Positions 25,441 through 34,660 of a stretch of DNA of 64,000 nucleotides are shown here, piece by piece. Source of the DNA: an uncultured Tateyamaria sp. (GTDB taxonomy: Bacteria; Pseudomonadota; Alphaproteobacteria; Rhodobacterales; Rhodobacteraceae); the NCBI RefSeq assembly GCF_947503415.1, contig NZ_CANNDS010000003.1, forward strand, positions 310,001 through 374,000. The letters are read 5' to 3'. Under the pieces are notes generated by a model, which was given only the letters and a program-made list of their open reading frames with translations, did no database searches and had not been told where the DNA came from. The translations under genes and the position numbers were made by a program. Each line of letters opens with the position of its first letter. Positions within the stretch are counted from its first letter, which is position 1.

Positions 25441-26723
25441 GTGCGCCGTGCGCCTGCAATCCAAACATCTGCGACGGCGCGGTCATCGCCCATCATGATG
25501 GTCGGGAACACGGCATCCCAAATATCCTCGGCCCGCGCGTGGCGCTGCGCGATGGCGGGGGTGGAGGCGAGATCGAGCACGCAGATATCCGCATCTAGGC
25601 CGGGGGTGATGCTGCCAATCTCGTCCCCGCGGTGCAGCACACGGGCGGACCCTGCCGTCGCGAGCCAAAGGAGTTGGGCCGCATGGACGGCGACGCCGCG
25701 CAGTTGCGCGATCTCATACGCCGCGGCCATGGACCGCAGCATGGAAAAGGACGACCCGCCCCCTGTGTCGGTGGCAAGGCCCGCAGGTATGCCGCGCCCC
25801 GTCAGGCCCATCAGGTCAAAGAGGCCCGAGCCGATGTACGTGTTGGATGTGGGGCAATGCACGACGCCCGCGCCCACGTCGCGCAGGCGGTCAATCTCAC
25901 GGGCCTCCAGATGGATGGCGTGGCCATAGAGGCCACGTGCCCCCAGAAGCCCATGTTTTTCGTAGGTGTCCAGATAGTCCCGCGTGTCGGGGTAGAGGTC
26001 GCGGACCCATGCGATTTCGTCCACCTGTTCGCTGAGATGTGTCTGCATCAGCGCGTCTGGATGTTCGGCCCAAAGCGCGCCAAGCGCGGCCAACTGATCT
26101 TCGGTCGAAGTGGGGGAGAAGCGGGGCGTGATGGCGTAGCGGGCGCGGTCCCGACCGTGCCACTTCTGCAGCAGCGCCTTGCTGTCGTCATAGGCCGATT
26201 GCGCGCTGTCCCGCAGCCCGTCGGGGGCGTTGCGGTCCATGCAGGTCTTGCCTGCGACGACGGCCATGTTACGTGAGGCCGCCGCTTCGAAAAGGGCTTC
26301 GACGCTGGTGGGATGGATGGTGCAGAAACTTGCCACTGAGGTCGTGCCGTGATCCAGAAGCAGGTCCAGATAGCGGTCTGCGGTGGCCTTGGCGTAATCC
26401 GGATCGCCGAACCGCATCTCTTCGGGAAAGGTGTAGGTGTTGAGCCAGTCGATCAGCCGTTTGCCCCATGAGGCGATGATGGCCGTTTGGGGGTAGTGTG
26501 CGTGGGCATCAATGAAGCCCGGGCAGATCAGGTGGCCGGGATAGTCGTGTCGTTCGGCGTCCGCCCCGTTGGCCAGCGCATCCTTGCCCACAGCCGCAAT
26601 GCGCCCATCCTCAATCAGCACGGCACTGTCTTCCAATACACGCACCGCATCCGCCCACGGCTGCGCAAACGGGTCGCCGTCGAAGGTCAGCACGTGGCCG
26701 GTCAGAAGATGAGTCTTTGTCAT
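25437..26723 (-). CDS. guaD: guanine deaminase
   Basis: Converts guanine to xanthine. A 428-residue amidohydrolase with PGFIDAHAHYPQTAII (His74, His76), MQTHLSEQ, GLYGHAIHLE and LATDTGGGSSFSML motifs, as in guanine deaminase; the N-terminal LTGHVLTFDGDPFAQP and its PFPEEMRFGDPDYA segment are typical of the enzyme. Its end overlaps that of the CAP gene. It is divergent from mgtE (114 bases). With the adjacent 8-oxoguanine deaminase it suggests purine base salvage or nitrogen acquisition. Confidence 0.93.
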   Translation of the reverse strand: MTKTHLLTGHVLTFDGDPFAQPWADAVRVLEDSAVLIEDGRIAAVGKDALANGADAERHDYPGHLICPGFIDAHAHYPQTAIIASWGKRLIDWLNTYTFPEEMRFGDPDYAKATADRYLDLLLDHGTTSVASFCTIHPTSVEALFEAAASRNMAVVAGKTCMDRNAPDGLRDSAQSAYDDSKALLQKWHGRDRARYAITPRFSPTSTEDQLAALGALWAEHPDALMQTHLSEQVDEIAWVRDLYPDTRDYLDTYEKHGLLGARGLYGHAIHLEAREIDRLRDVGAGVVHCPTSNTYIGSGLFDLMGLTGRGIPAGLATDTGGGSSFSMLRSMAAAYEIAQLRGVAVHAAQLLWLATAGSARVLHRGDEIGSITPGLDADICVLDLASTPAIAQRHARAEDIWDAVFPTIMMGDDRAVADVWIAGARRT

Positions 26724-26837
26724 GGCTGTCTTATGCCGGGGCCGCGCAGACAGCGCAAAGCGAAAACCGGGCCATTGTCACCCCCCATGGGCCGCCCTAT
26801 GGTCTGGCGAGATGCCAGCCAAAGGGAGACGCACGCC

Positions 26838-28232
26838 ATGTCAGATCAGACCGACGTGACTGAACCCGGCGCAGACGACAACGCCTATGTCCTTGAACGC
26901 AAGGACGTTTCCGCGATCCTTTATGCCGTTGATATCGAGGACCGCGACCAGCTGACCAAGCTGATGGAACCGCTGCACGCGGCCGACATTGCCGACCTTC
27001 TGGAACAGATCAACGCCTTTGATCGATCCCGCCTGATCCGTCTTTATGACCGCGAATTTGACGGCGACATCCTGTCGGAACTGGACGAGTCGATCCGCGA
27101 AGAGGTGATCGGCGTTCTCAAGCCCACCGTCCTGGCCGACGCCGTGCGCGATCTGGACAGCGACGACGTGGTCGACCTGATCGAGGATCTGGACGACGTC
27201 CAGCAGGAACAGATCCTCGATGCGCTGGAAGACACGGACCGGGCGCTGGTCGAACAGTCGCTGGCCTTCCCCGAATACTCTGCCGGGCGTCTGATGCAGC
27301 GCGAGGTCGTCATGGCCCCGGAACACTGGACCGTGGGCGAGGCCATCGACCGGCTGCGTAGCGCCGAGGAAGCGGACCTGCCCGATCAGTTCTATCATAT
27401 TGTGCTGGTCGATCCGCGCCTGCACCCTGTGGGCAACGTGACGCTGGGCAAGCTGATGCGGTCGCGGCGCGAGGTGCTGCTCTCTGATCTGGTGGAGGAG
27501 ACGTTTCAGATCATCCCGGCCAGTCAGGATGAAAGCGACGTGGCCTATGCGTTCAATCAATACCACCTGATTTCGGCCCCGGTGGTCGATGACGAGGGGC
27601 GGTTGATTGGTCTGATCACCATTGATGACGCCATGGCCGTGTTGGATGAGGAACACGAGGAAGACATTCTGCGTCTGGCCGGTGTGGGCGAGGAATCTGC
27701 CCTGTCGGACCGGGTGCGAGAGACCACCAAGCGGAGGTTGCCGTGGCTGGCAGTGAACCTTGTGACGTCTATCTTGGCATCGCTGGTCATTGCCCAGTTC
27801 GAGATGGCAATTGCGCAGATCGTGGCACTGGCCGTGTTGATGCCCATCGTGGCGTCGATGGGCGGGAATGCAGGCACGCAATCGCTGACCGTGGCCGTGC
27901 GTGCGCTGGCGACTAAGGATTTGACCGGGGCAAACGTCTGGCGTGTGATCAGGCGCGAGGTTCTGGTGGGCCTGATCAACGGCGCGGTCTTCGCTGTCGT
28001 CATGGGCATTGTGGGCGTGATCTGGTTCGGCTCACCTGCGCTGGGCTATGTCATCGCCGCGGCGATGGTGGTGAACATGGTGGTGGCGGGGCTTGCGGGC
28101 ACGGGCATTCCCATTGTGCTGGACCGGATCGGCATCGACCCGGCGCTGGCTTCGGGTGCCTTTGTGACAACCGTGACCGACATCGTTGGCTTCTTTGCCT
28201 TTCTCGGCCTTGCGGCCATCGTGTTGCTGTAG
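26838..28232 (+). CDS. mgtE: magnesium transporter MgtE
   Basis: A 464-residue membrane transporter. Cytosolic N domain (RDQLTKLMEPLHAADIADLLEQI), two CBS domains (about 130-260: AGRLMQREVV, HLISAPVVDDEGRLIGLITIDD) and five C-terminal transmembrane helices, with PIVASMGGNAGTQSLTVAVRAL that lines the pore. MgtE imports Mg2+ under control of its own cytosolic metal sensor. The ATG at 26838 has GGGAGACGCAC just upstream. Confidence 0.95.
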   Translation: MSDQTDVTEPGADDNAYVLERKDVSAILYAVDIEDRDQLTKLMEPLHAADIADLLEQINAFDRSRLIRLYDREFDGDILSELDESIREEVIGVLKPTVLADAVRDLDSDDVVDLIEDLDDVQQEQILDALEDTDRALVEQSLAFPEYSAGRLMQREVVMAPEHWTVGEAIDRLRSAEEADLPDQFYHIVLVDPRLHPVGNVTLGKLMRSRREVLLSDLVEETFQIIPASQDESDVAYAFNQYHLISAPVVDDEGRLIGLITIDDAMAVLDEEHEEDILRLAGVGEESALSDRVRETTKRRLPWLAVNLVTSILASLVIAQFEMAIAQIVALAVLMPIVASMGGNAGTQSLTVAVRALATKDLTGANVWRVIRREVLVGLINGAVFAVVMGIVGVIWFGSPALGYVIAAAMVVNMVVAGLAGTGIPIVLDRIGIDPALASGAFVTTVTDIVGFFAFLGLAAIVLL

Positions 28233-28240
28233 GGTTTCAG

Positions 28241-28798
28241 ATGACCCTGACAGAGCAGAAGGCCGCTGTACGCAAGCAGGCGTATGAGGCGCGCAAGGCG
28301 GCGTTTGATCTGGATGCGGGCGGTGCCTCTGGCCTGTTGTCGTCTGTGCTGGCTGGTTATCGCGGCGTGCCGCTGGCGGGTTATATGCCCATCCGATCCG
28401 AGATTGACCCGCTGCCCGCCATGGCGGAGGCCGCGGCGCATGGTCCCGTCGCAGTGCCGGTGATCCTGGGGGACGGCAAACCGCTCTCCTTTTCCCGATG
28501 GACGCCTGACAGGCCGCTGCGTGAAGGTCCATTTGGTGCGCGCGTGCCCGAGGTCGACGACTTCCTTGAGCCGGAAATCCTGATCGTGCCGCTTGTCGCC
28601 TTCACCCGCGCTGGTGGGCGGTTGGGCTACGGTGGTGGATTTTACGACCGGACGCTGGAGCAGTTGCGCGGACGTCGTGCCACGCTGGCCATTGGCTTTG
28701 CCTATGGCGCGCAGGAAATGGAGGCTCTGCCATTGGAGCCCACGGATCAGACGCTCGATATGATCGTCACGGACAGTGAAGTGATCGACATCAGTTGA
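28241..28798 (+). CDS. 5-formyltetrahydrofolate cyclo-ligase
   Basis: A 185-residue enzyme of the folate pathway; converts 5-formyl-THF to 5,10-methenyl-THF with ATP. It carries the family pattern RLGYGGGFYDRTLEQL near residues 126-141 and PLVAFTRAGGR before it. It lies nine bases after mgtE. In many proteobacteria ygfA follows the 6S RNA gene; here the spacer is far too short for one. Confidence 0.92.
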   Translation: MTLTEQKAAVRKQAYEARKAAFDLDAGGASGLLSSVLAGYRGVPLAGYMPIRSEIDPLPAMAEAAAHGPVAVPVILGDGKPLSFSRWTPDRPLREGPFGARVPEVDDFLEPEILIVPLVAFTRAGGRLGYGGGFYDRTLEQLRGRRATLAIGFAYGAQEMEALPLEPTDQTLDMIVTDSEVIDIS

Positions 28799-28917
28799 TG
28801 GAGGAGCCTGACGGGGAAGGACCTTCCTGAGCCGTCTTTTGGGCGTTGTGATTGCGGTCTGTCGCGTCACGCGGCTTTGCGCTTGCTCTTATGGGGGCGT
28901 GCCGCATATGGGACGGT

Positions 28918-29727
28918 ATGAAAATGATGTTTCTGGGTGATGTGATGGGCCGCGCGGGCCGTCAGGCAATCACCGATCACTTGCCACGATTGCGTGCCGA
29001 CTGGGATCTCGATTTCGTTGTGGTCAACGGCGAAAACGCGACGTCTGGCATGGGGCTGTCTGGTGCACATGCCAAGGCACTGCTGGATGCGGGCGCCGAC
29101 TGCTTGACGCTGGGCGATCACGCTTTTGATCAAAAGGACATGCTCGCCTTTATCGAACAGGAGCCGCGCATCATCCGCCCGTTGAATTTCTCAAAGGCGG
29201 CACCGGGCAAAGGCGCGCGTCTGTTCACGGCGCGGGGAGGTAAGAAGGTACTGGTTGCGCAGGCCTTGGGGCAGGTGTTCATGAAACGCCCCTTCGATGA
29301 TCCATTCTCGGCGCTTGAAAGAGTGTTCCGCAGCCATCCTCTGGGCGGGCAGGCGGATGCGATCATCGTGGATTTTCACTGCGAGGCGACGTCAGAAAAG
29401 ATGGCGATGGGGCATTGGTGCGATGGGCGCGCGAGCTTGATGGTCGGTACCCACACGCATGTGCCAACGGCGGATGCGATGATCCTGTCGAAGGGATGCG
29501 CCTACCTGACCGATGCCGGAATGTGCGGCGACTACAATTCGGTCATCGGCATGCAGCGGGACGAGCCGTTGCGTCGCTTTATCACCGGGATGCCCAAGGA
29601 ACGTTTCCAACCGGCCCTGGGTCCTGCAACCCTTTCGGGTGTGTACATTGAAACGGGCACTGATGGCCGTGCCACACGGATCGAGATGGTGCGCGAAGGC
29701 GGATTGCTGCAACCGAGCACCCCATGA
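28918..29727 (+). CDS. YmdB-family metallophosphoesterase
   Basis: A 269-residue two-metal phosphodiesterase of the TIGR00282/YmdB family. Ligands: FLGDVMGRAG (Asp8), NGENATSG (Glu39, Asn40), GDHAFDQ, VDFHCEATSEK and GTHTHVPTAD. YmdB hydrolyses cyclic nucleotides including 2',3'-cAMP and regulates biofilm and spore genes in Bacillus. Start is at 28918 (MKMMF). The gene's stop overlaps the next start (ATGA). Confidence 0.9.
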   Translation: MKMMFLGDVMGRAGRQAITDHLPRLRADWDLDFVVVNGENATSGMGLSGAHAKALLDAGADCLTLGDHAFDQKDMLAFIEQEPRIIRPLNFSKAAPGKGARLFTARGGKKVLVAQALGQVFMKRPFDDPFSALERVFRSHPLGGQADAIIVDFHCEATSEKMAMGHWCDGRASLMVGTHTHVPTADAMILSKGCAYLTDAGMCGDYNSVIGMQRDEPLRRFITGMPKERFQPALGPATLSGVYIETGTDGRATRIEMVREGGLLQPSTP

Positions 29728-30650
29728 CGGGGCGGGCGGCCTTGGGGTTCACGGCTGTCCTGATCCTGCTTGGCGCAGGCTGGGGCCTGACCATGCCGCT
29801 GACGAAAATCGCGGTCAGCACCGGATACCAGCATTTTGGCCTGTTGTTCTGGCAAATGGCCATCGGTTCGGTGGTCATGACCGGGCTGGCAGTGCTGCGC
29901 CGTTCAAGGCTGCCGCTGGGACGGTCGCACGTGCGGGTGTATGTGGTCATTGCGTTGATCGGTTCGGTCTTGCCCAACTCCGCGAGCTATCAGGCGGCGG
30001 TGCATTTGCCATCGGGCATCATGTCGATCCTGCTGAGCATGATCCCGATCTGGGCTTTTCCAATCGCTCTGTCCCTGAGCCTCGACCGGTTTGAATGGCG
30101 GCGGTTTTCGGGCCTGCTGGTTGGTCTGAGCGCAGTTCTGTTGATCGTGTTGCCGAACGCACAGATGAGCGGCAGTATTCCCATATTCTGGGTGTTTGTC
30201 GGCCTGATCTCGGGCTTGTTCTATGCCTTTGAAGGGAACTATGTGGCCCGTTGGGGCACGGCAGGTCTGGATGCGATCCAAGTGCTTTGGGGTGCGTCTC
30301 TTGTCGGGGCTTGCATTGCCTTGCCGTTGGCGCTGTTCAGCGGCCAGTGGATTGATCCGCGCCCGCCGTACGGTGCGCCCGAAATTGCGCAGGCGGTCGG
30401 CTCGACCATGCATGTGCTGGTTTATGCTGGTTACGTATGGCTGGTCAGTCGCGCCGGGCCCGTTTTTGCCGTACAAGTCAGCTTTCTTGTCACGCTCTTT
30501 GGCGTGTTCTGGGCCCGTCTGATCCTGGATGAGGCATACGCCCCGACGGTTTGGGCGGCGCTGGCATTGATGCTTGTTGGCATGTTTCTCGTTCAACCGC
30601 GCAGCAGCCGGGTTGAAGCGCGTGCACCGATAGGGGACAGTGCGCGCTGA
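29724..30650 (+). CDS. DMT/EamA-family transporter
   Basis: A 308-residue inner-membrane protein with ten hydrophobic helices and two EamA repeats (about 8-140 and 155-295), for export or uptake of small metabolites. The Arg-rich tail RSSRVEARAPIGDSAR is cytosolic. Overlaps ymdB-type gene by four bases; the next gene follows by 18 bases, so the three form a transcript. Substrate unknown. Confidence 0.88.
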   Translation: MTGRAALGFTAVLILLGAGWGLTMPLTKIAVSTGYQHFGLLFWQMAIGSVVMTGLAVLRRSRLPLGRSHVRVYVVIALIGSVLPNSASYQAAVHLPSGIMSILLSMIPIWAFPIALSLSLDRFEWRRFSGLLVGLSAVLLIVLPNAQMSGSIPIFWVFVGLISGLFYAFEGNYVARWGTAGLDAIQVLWGASLVGACIALPLALFSGQWIDPRPPYGAPEIAQAVGSTMHVLVYAGYVWLVSRAGPVFAVQVSFLVTLFGVFWARLILDEAYAPTVWAALALMLVGMFLVQPRSSRVEARAPIGDSAR

Positions 30651-30668
30651 CAGGCGCAAAAAAGGGCC

Positions 30669-32453
30669 ATGCCCATGGGGCTGATCGAGCTTTCGCAGAC
30701 CGGCAATGCCATCCTGACACTGGTGGTCGTGGGCGTGATGTTTGTGCTGTTTCTGCGCGAAAGTTTCCCTGCGGAAGTGGTGGCGATTGGTGGCGCTGCC
30801 TTGATGCTCGCCACCGGTGCGCTGCCCTATGACGATGCGCTAAGCGTTCTGTCGAACCCGGCACCATGGACCATTGCCGCGATGTTCATCATCATGGGGG
30901 CATTGGTTCGCACCGGCGCTCTTGAGGCCTTTACCGGGCTTGCTGACAGGCAGGCACGCACCAACCCGGCGCTTGCGGTTGTTATGCTGATGGCCTTTGT
31001 CATCTTCAGCTCTGCAATCGTGTCCAACACGCCGGTGGTTGTCGTGATGATTCCTGTCATCATTCAACTGGCCAAGACCATGGGGCTGAACCCGTCCAAG
31101 ATGCTGATCCCATTGAGTTACGCCGCGATCCTTGGCGGTACTCTGACCCTGATCGGCACCTCCACCAACCTGCTGGTGGATGGCGTGGCCCGCACCCAAG
31201 GGATTGAGCCCTTTACCATTTTTGAGGTCACGCCGCTTGGCATCGTACTCGTGATCTGGGGCATGATCTATTTGCGGTTCTTCGGACCAATGCTGCTGCC
31301 TGACCGCGACAGCATGGCGGGGCTGCTGAGCGATCGCAGCCGCATGAAGTTCTTTACCGAAGCTGTCATTCCGCCTGAATCCAACCTTGTGGGTCGCGAA
31401 GTCACCGGCGTGCAGCTGTTCAAGCGCGATGGTGTGCGATTGGTCGATGTGATCCGTGGGGATCAATCCCTGCGCCGCAACATGCAGGGCGTCGAACTGC
31501 GGGTGGGTGACCGCGTGGTCCTGCGCACCCAGATGACCGAGCTTTTGAGTCTGCAACGCAACAAGGAACTCAAGCGCATTGATCAGGTCGGGTCGGTTGA
31601 GACGACCACGGTCGAGGTGCTGATCACCCCCGGCTGCAAGATGGTGGGTCGGTCGCTTGGCGCGATGCGGTTGCGGCGTCGGTATGGTGTGTACCCGCTT
31701 GCCGTGCACCGGCGGAACCAGAATATCGGGGTGCAACTGGACGAACTGGTTGTCAAAGTGGGTGACACTTTGCTGCTGGAGGGCGCGCCCGAGGACATCC
31801 AGCGGCTGGCCAGCGACATGGACATGGTGGACGTCTCCAAACCGTCACAACGCGAGTTCCGGCGCAGCCATGCCCCGATTGCGTTGATGGCGCTGCTGGG
31901 CATTGTCGTTCTTGCGGCCTTCGGGGTGGCTCCGATCCTGATGCTGTCGGTGCTGGCCGTGGCTATCGTTCTGATCACCCGCTGCATTGATGCGGACGAG
32001 GCTTTTTCCTTTGTGGACGGCCGTCTTTTGGCGCTCATTTTCTCGATGCTTGCCATCGGCGCGTCCCTGGAGGCGACGGGGGCTGTGTCCCTCATCGTGG
32101 ATGCCATTGCGCCGGGTCTGATGGTTCTGCCGCCCTTTCTGATCGTGTGGGCGGTCTATCTGCTGACCTCAGTGCTCACCGAATTGGTCAGCAACAACGC
32201 CGTGGCTGTGGTGGTCACGCCCATCGCCATCGGTCTTGCCACGGCTCTCGGGATTGATCCGCGGCCACTGGTTGTCGCTGTCATGGTCGCGGCCTCGGCG
32301 TCGTTTGCGACACCGATTGGCTATCAGACCAACATGTTGGTCTATGGTCCGGGCGGATACAAATTCACCGACTTCATGCGCGTTGGCATCCCGTTGAACC
32401 TGAGTGTCGGCTTGCTGGCCTCTGCAGTCATTCCACTGATCTGGCCCCTCTGA
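30669..32453 (+). CDS. SLC13-family permease with TrkA-C domains
   Basis: A 594-residue transporter. Helices surround two cytosolic RCK C-terminal (TrkA_C) domains in the middle (about 225-290 and 310-375), the layout of the divalent-anion:Na+ family with TrkA_C insertions. It has the SNTPVVVVMIPVIIQLAK and SNNAVAVVVTPIAI repeats, typical of the SLC13 core. Substrates in this class are sulfate, dicarboxylates or similar anions; none is determined. A second gene of the same type lies at 35582-37354. Confidence 0.87.
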   Translation: MPMGLIELSQTGNAILTLVVVGVMFVLFLRESFPAEVVAIGGAALMLATGALPYDDALSVLSNPAPWTIAAMFIIMGALVRTGALEAFTGLADRQARTNPALAVVMLMAFVIFSSAIVSNTPVVVVMIPVIIQLAKTMGLNPSKMLIPLSYAAILGGTLTLIGTSTNLLVDGVARTQGIEPFTIFEVTPLGIVLVIWGMIYLRFFGPMLLPDRDSMAGLLSDRSRMKFFTEAVIPPESNLVGREVTGVQLFKRDGVRLVDVIRGDQSLRRNMQGVELRVGDRVVLRTQMTELLSLQRNKELKRIDQVGSVETTTVEVLITPGCKMVGRSLGAMRLRRRYGVYPLAVHRRNQNIGVQLDELVVKVGDTLLLEGAPEDIQRLASDMDMVDVSKPSQREFRRSHAPIALMALLGIVVLAAFGVAPILMLSVLAVAIVLITRCIDADEAFSFVDGRLLALIFSMLAIGASLEATGAVSLIVDAIAPGLMVLPPFLIVWAVYLLTSVLTELVSNNAVAVVVTPIAIGLATALGIDPRPLVVAVMVAASASFATPIGYQTNMLVYGPGGYKFTDFMRVGIPLNLSVGLLASAVIPLIWPL

Positions 32454-32512
32454 TCGCAAGAGACTGTTAAGGCGTGCGTGCTAGGCCAAGGAACCGTTAG
32501 ATCAGACATGCC

Positions 32513-33010
32513 ATGCCCGAAAGTCGCCGCCCCATTCACAAGATCACGCCCGTTTACGAAGACAACGGGTTGTTCCGCTCGCCCGTGCGTCGGGTCACGG
32601 TGGGGCTTGTGCCTCAAATCCACCGTAACAACCGGCAGGACCTTGTCGTGCGTGCGTTTGTGCGGGATGGCGCAGCGATTCAAATCCTGTTTGCGGGGCG
32701 TCGGGCCAAGCAGGCCAAAGCGGTTGAGGCACGCTTGCGTGCGATGCTCTTCAAGGCGCGATCCAAGACACCCGGTTGGAAAGCCGAAGGCGTGGATACA
32801 ATCCAGTTGCCCCTGCGGATTGAAGGGGTGTGGCGCTCACGGTTTTCTCGCGATGCATGGGGATGCGAGACGCGTCATTTTCAGCTGATCGCCGCGCGCT
32901 GGGCGATGTTCGATGATGCGGGTGTTGCGCATCTCTTTGGCGAAGCACCGGTGCATTTGGTGCCAACGCGCCCGGCTCAGATTGACCAGATGTCAGGCGA
33001 TGCTTTGTGA
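32513..33010 (+). CDS. conserved hypothetical protein
   Basis: A 165-residue soluble protein with many Arg and Lys and no signal or membrane segment; sequence RNNRQDLVVRAFVRDGAAIQILFAGRRAKQ suggests an alpha/beta fold. I do not recognise a family. It is convergent with the FAD dehydrogenase and overlaps its end by 18 bases. An upstream ATG at 32508 is out of frame. Real gene judged by codon use and size. Confidence 0.6.
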   Translation: MPESRRPIHKITPVYEDNGLFRSPVRRVTVGLVPQIHRNNRQDLVVRAFVRDGAAIQILFAGRRAKQAKAVEARLRAMLFKARSKTPGWKAEGVDTIQLPLRIEGVWRSRFSRDAWGCETRHFQLIAARWAMFDDAGVAHLFGEAPVHLVPTRPAQIDQMSGDAL

Positions 33011-34651
33011 GCGCCCTGCGTTGCGGCCAGAAAAAATACAGCCGCCCAGGAACGTGCCCTCAAGCGCGTTGTAACCGTGATACCCACCACCGCCAAAGCC
33101 CGCGACCTCTCCGGCCGCGAAAAGCCCCGGCACAGGCTGGCCGTCCGCCCCGATCATTTGACTGTTGAGTGTCGTATGGAGCCCGCCCAGCGTCTTGCGC
33201 GTGAGCACATGCAGTTTCACTGCAATCAACGGACCGTTGGACGGATCAAGGAACTTGTGCGGTTTGGCCGTGCGCAACAACCGGTCGCCGCGATAATTTC
33301 GAGCCGCATGGATCGCCATCATCTGCGCGTCTTTTGAGAACGGATTGTCGATCTGGGCGTCGCGCGCTTCGATCTGGGCACGCAACTTTGCCTCGTCAAT
33401 CAGGTTGCCGCCACCCACCTGGTTCATGCCGCGCACCAGGGTACTGAGGTCATTGGCAACAACGAAATCCTCGCCCTTTTCCTTGAACGCCTCAACAGGG
33501 CCAGTTGCATTCTTGCCCGACAGGACACGCTGCTTGATCACCTCCGCCCATTTCTTGGACGTCAGGTCCGGGTTCTGTTCGGAGCCTGACAACGCGAACT
33601 CCTTCTTGATGATCTTCTGGGTCAGCACGAACCAGCTGTAGTCGTACCCGGTGGCGAGGATGTCGCGCAGGGTCGACATGCTGTCAAAGCCGGGCAGGGC
33701 AGGTGGCGCAAAGCGGTTTCCTTCCGCGTCGAACCACATGGATGAGGGGCCGGGCAGAATACGGATGCCGTGGCTGGGCCAGATCGGATCCCAGTTTTTG
33801 ACCCCTTCGGTATAATGCCACATGCGGTCGCCATTGATGACATGGCCGCCGGCGGTTTCCGAAATGCCGATCATGCGGCCATCCACGTGGGCGGGCACAC
33901 CTGCCACCATGTCCTTGGGTGCCGGGCCAAGGCGGTCGGTTGGCCAGACCTTGCGCACCATGTCGAAATTGCCGCCGATGCCGCCGGATGTCACGATGAC
34001 GGACGGCGCGCGCAGTTCAAATTCTCCCACAGCATCGCGGTTGGTCTTTTGCCCACGCTCCGCCCCATCCTCGGCCAACACCGTGCCGCTCACCCCCTTG
34101 GCCGCCCCGTTCTCCATGTCGATGCGGTCGACCTGATGACGGAAGTTGAACTGGATCAAACCGGCTTTCTCGTGTTCCTCGCAGCGGCGCACGAAGTGTT
34201 CGATGATGCCGGGGCCGGTGCCCCATGTGATGTGAAAACGTGGTACGGAGTTGCCGTGCCCATCGGCAAAACTGCCGCCGCGTTCGGCCCATCCCACAAC
34301 CGGGAACCAGCGCAGGCCCATACCGTGCAACCACGACCGCATCTCGCCTGCGGCAAAGTCGATATAGGCTTCGGCCCATTTGCGCGGCATCGCATCTTCG
34401 TCCCGGTCGAATTGCGCGCTGCCCATCCAGTCGTTCAGGGCCAGCGCGCGACTGTCCTTGATCCCCATCCGGCGTTGTTCGGGTGTGTCGACCATGAACA
34501 GGCCGCCCAACGACCAGAACGCCTGACCTCCCAAGAAGCTGCGGGGTTCCTGGTCCACGATGATGACCTTTTTGCCCCGGTCCCCAAGCTCGGCAGCGGC
34601 GGCAAGGCCCGCAAGGCCCGATCCAACGACGATGGCGTCTGCGTGATCCAT
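32993..34651 (-). CDS. FAD-binding dehydrogenase (3-ketosteroid-dehydrogenase-like)
   Basis: A 552-residue flavoprotein. N-terminal FAD fingerprint VVGSGLAGLAAAAELGDRGKKVIIVDQ (GxGxxG at about 9-14), and the C-terminal GLFAAGEVAGFGGGGYHGYNALEGTFLGGC typical of the fumarate-reductase/KsdD family. Members with this length (COG3573) are called FAD-binding dehydrogenases of unknown substrate; Delta1-dehydrogenation is one possibility. It precedes a BASS-family gene by 9 bases (same strand). Confidence 0.87.
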   Translation of the reverse strand: MDHADAIVVGSGLAGLAAAAELGDRGKKVIIVDQEPRSFLGGQAFWSLGGLFMVDTPEQRRMGIKDSRALALNDWMGSAQFDRDEDAMPRKWAEAYIDFAAGEMRSWLHGMGLRWFPVVGWAERGGSFADGHGNSVPRFHITWGTGPGIIEHFVRRCEEHEKAGLIQFNFRHQVDRIDMENGAAKGVSGTVLAEDGAERGQKTNRDAVGEFELRAPSVIVTSGGIGGNFDMVRKVWPTDRLGPAPKDMVAGVPAHVDGRMIGISETAGGHVINGDRMWHYTEGVKNWDPIWPSHGIRILPGPSSMWFDAEGNRFAPPALPGFDSMSTLRDILATGYDYSWFVLTQKIIKKEFALSGSEQNPDLTSKKWAEVIKQRVLSGKNATGPVEAFKEKGEDFVVANDLSTLVRGMNQVGGGNLIDEAKLRAQIEARDAQIDNPFSKDAQMMAIHAARNYRGDRLLRTAKPHKFLDPSNGPLIAVKLHVLTRKTLGGLHTTLNSQMIGADGQPVPGLFAAGEVAGFGGGGYHGYNALEGTFLGGCIFSGRNAGRSQSIA

Positions 34652-34660
34652 GAAGGTCTC

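Noticed and set aside
28233-28917. 6S RNA near the 5-formyl-THF cyclo-ligase
   Set aside because: Expected in this gene neighbourhood, but only 8 bases separate mgtE from the ligase and no suitable structure was noticed in the gap after it.
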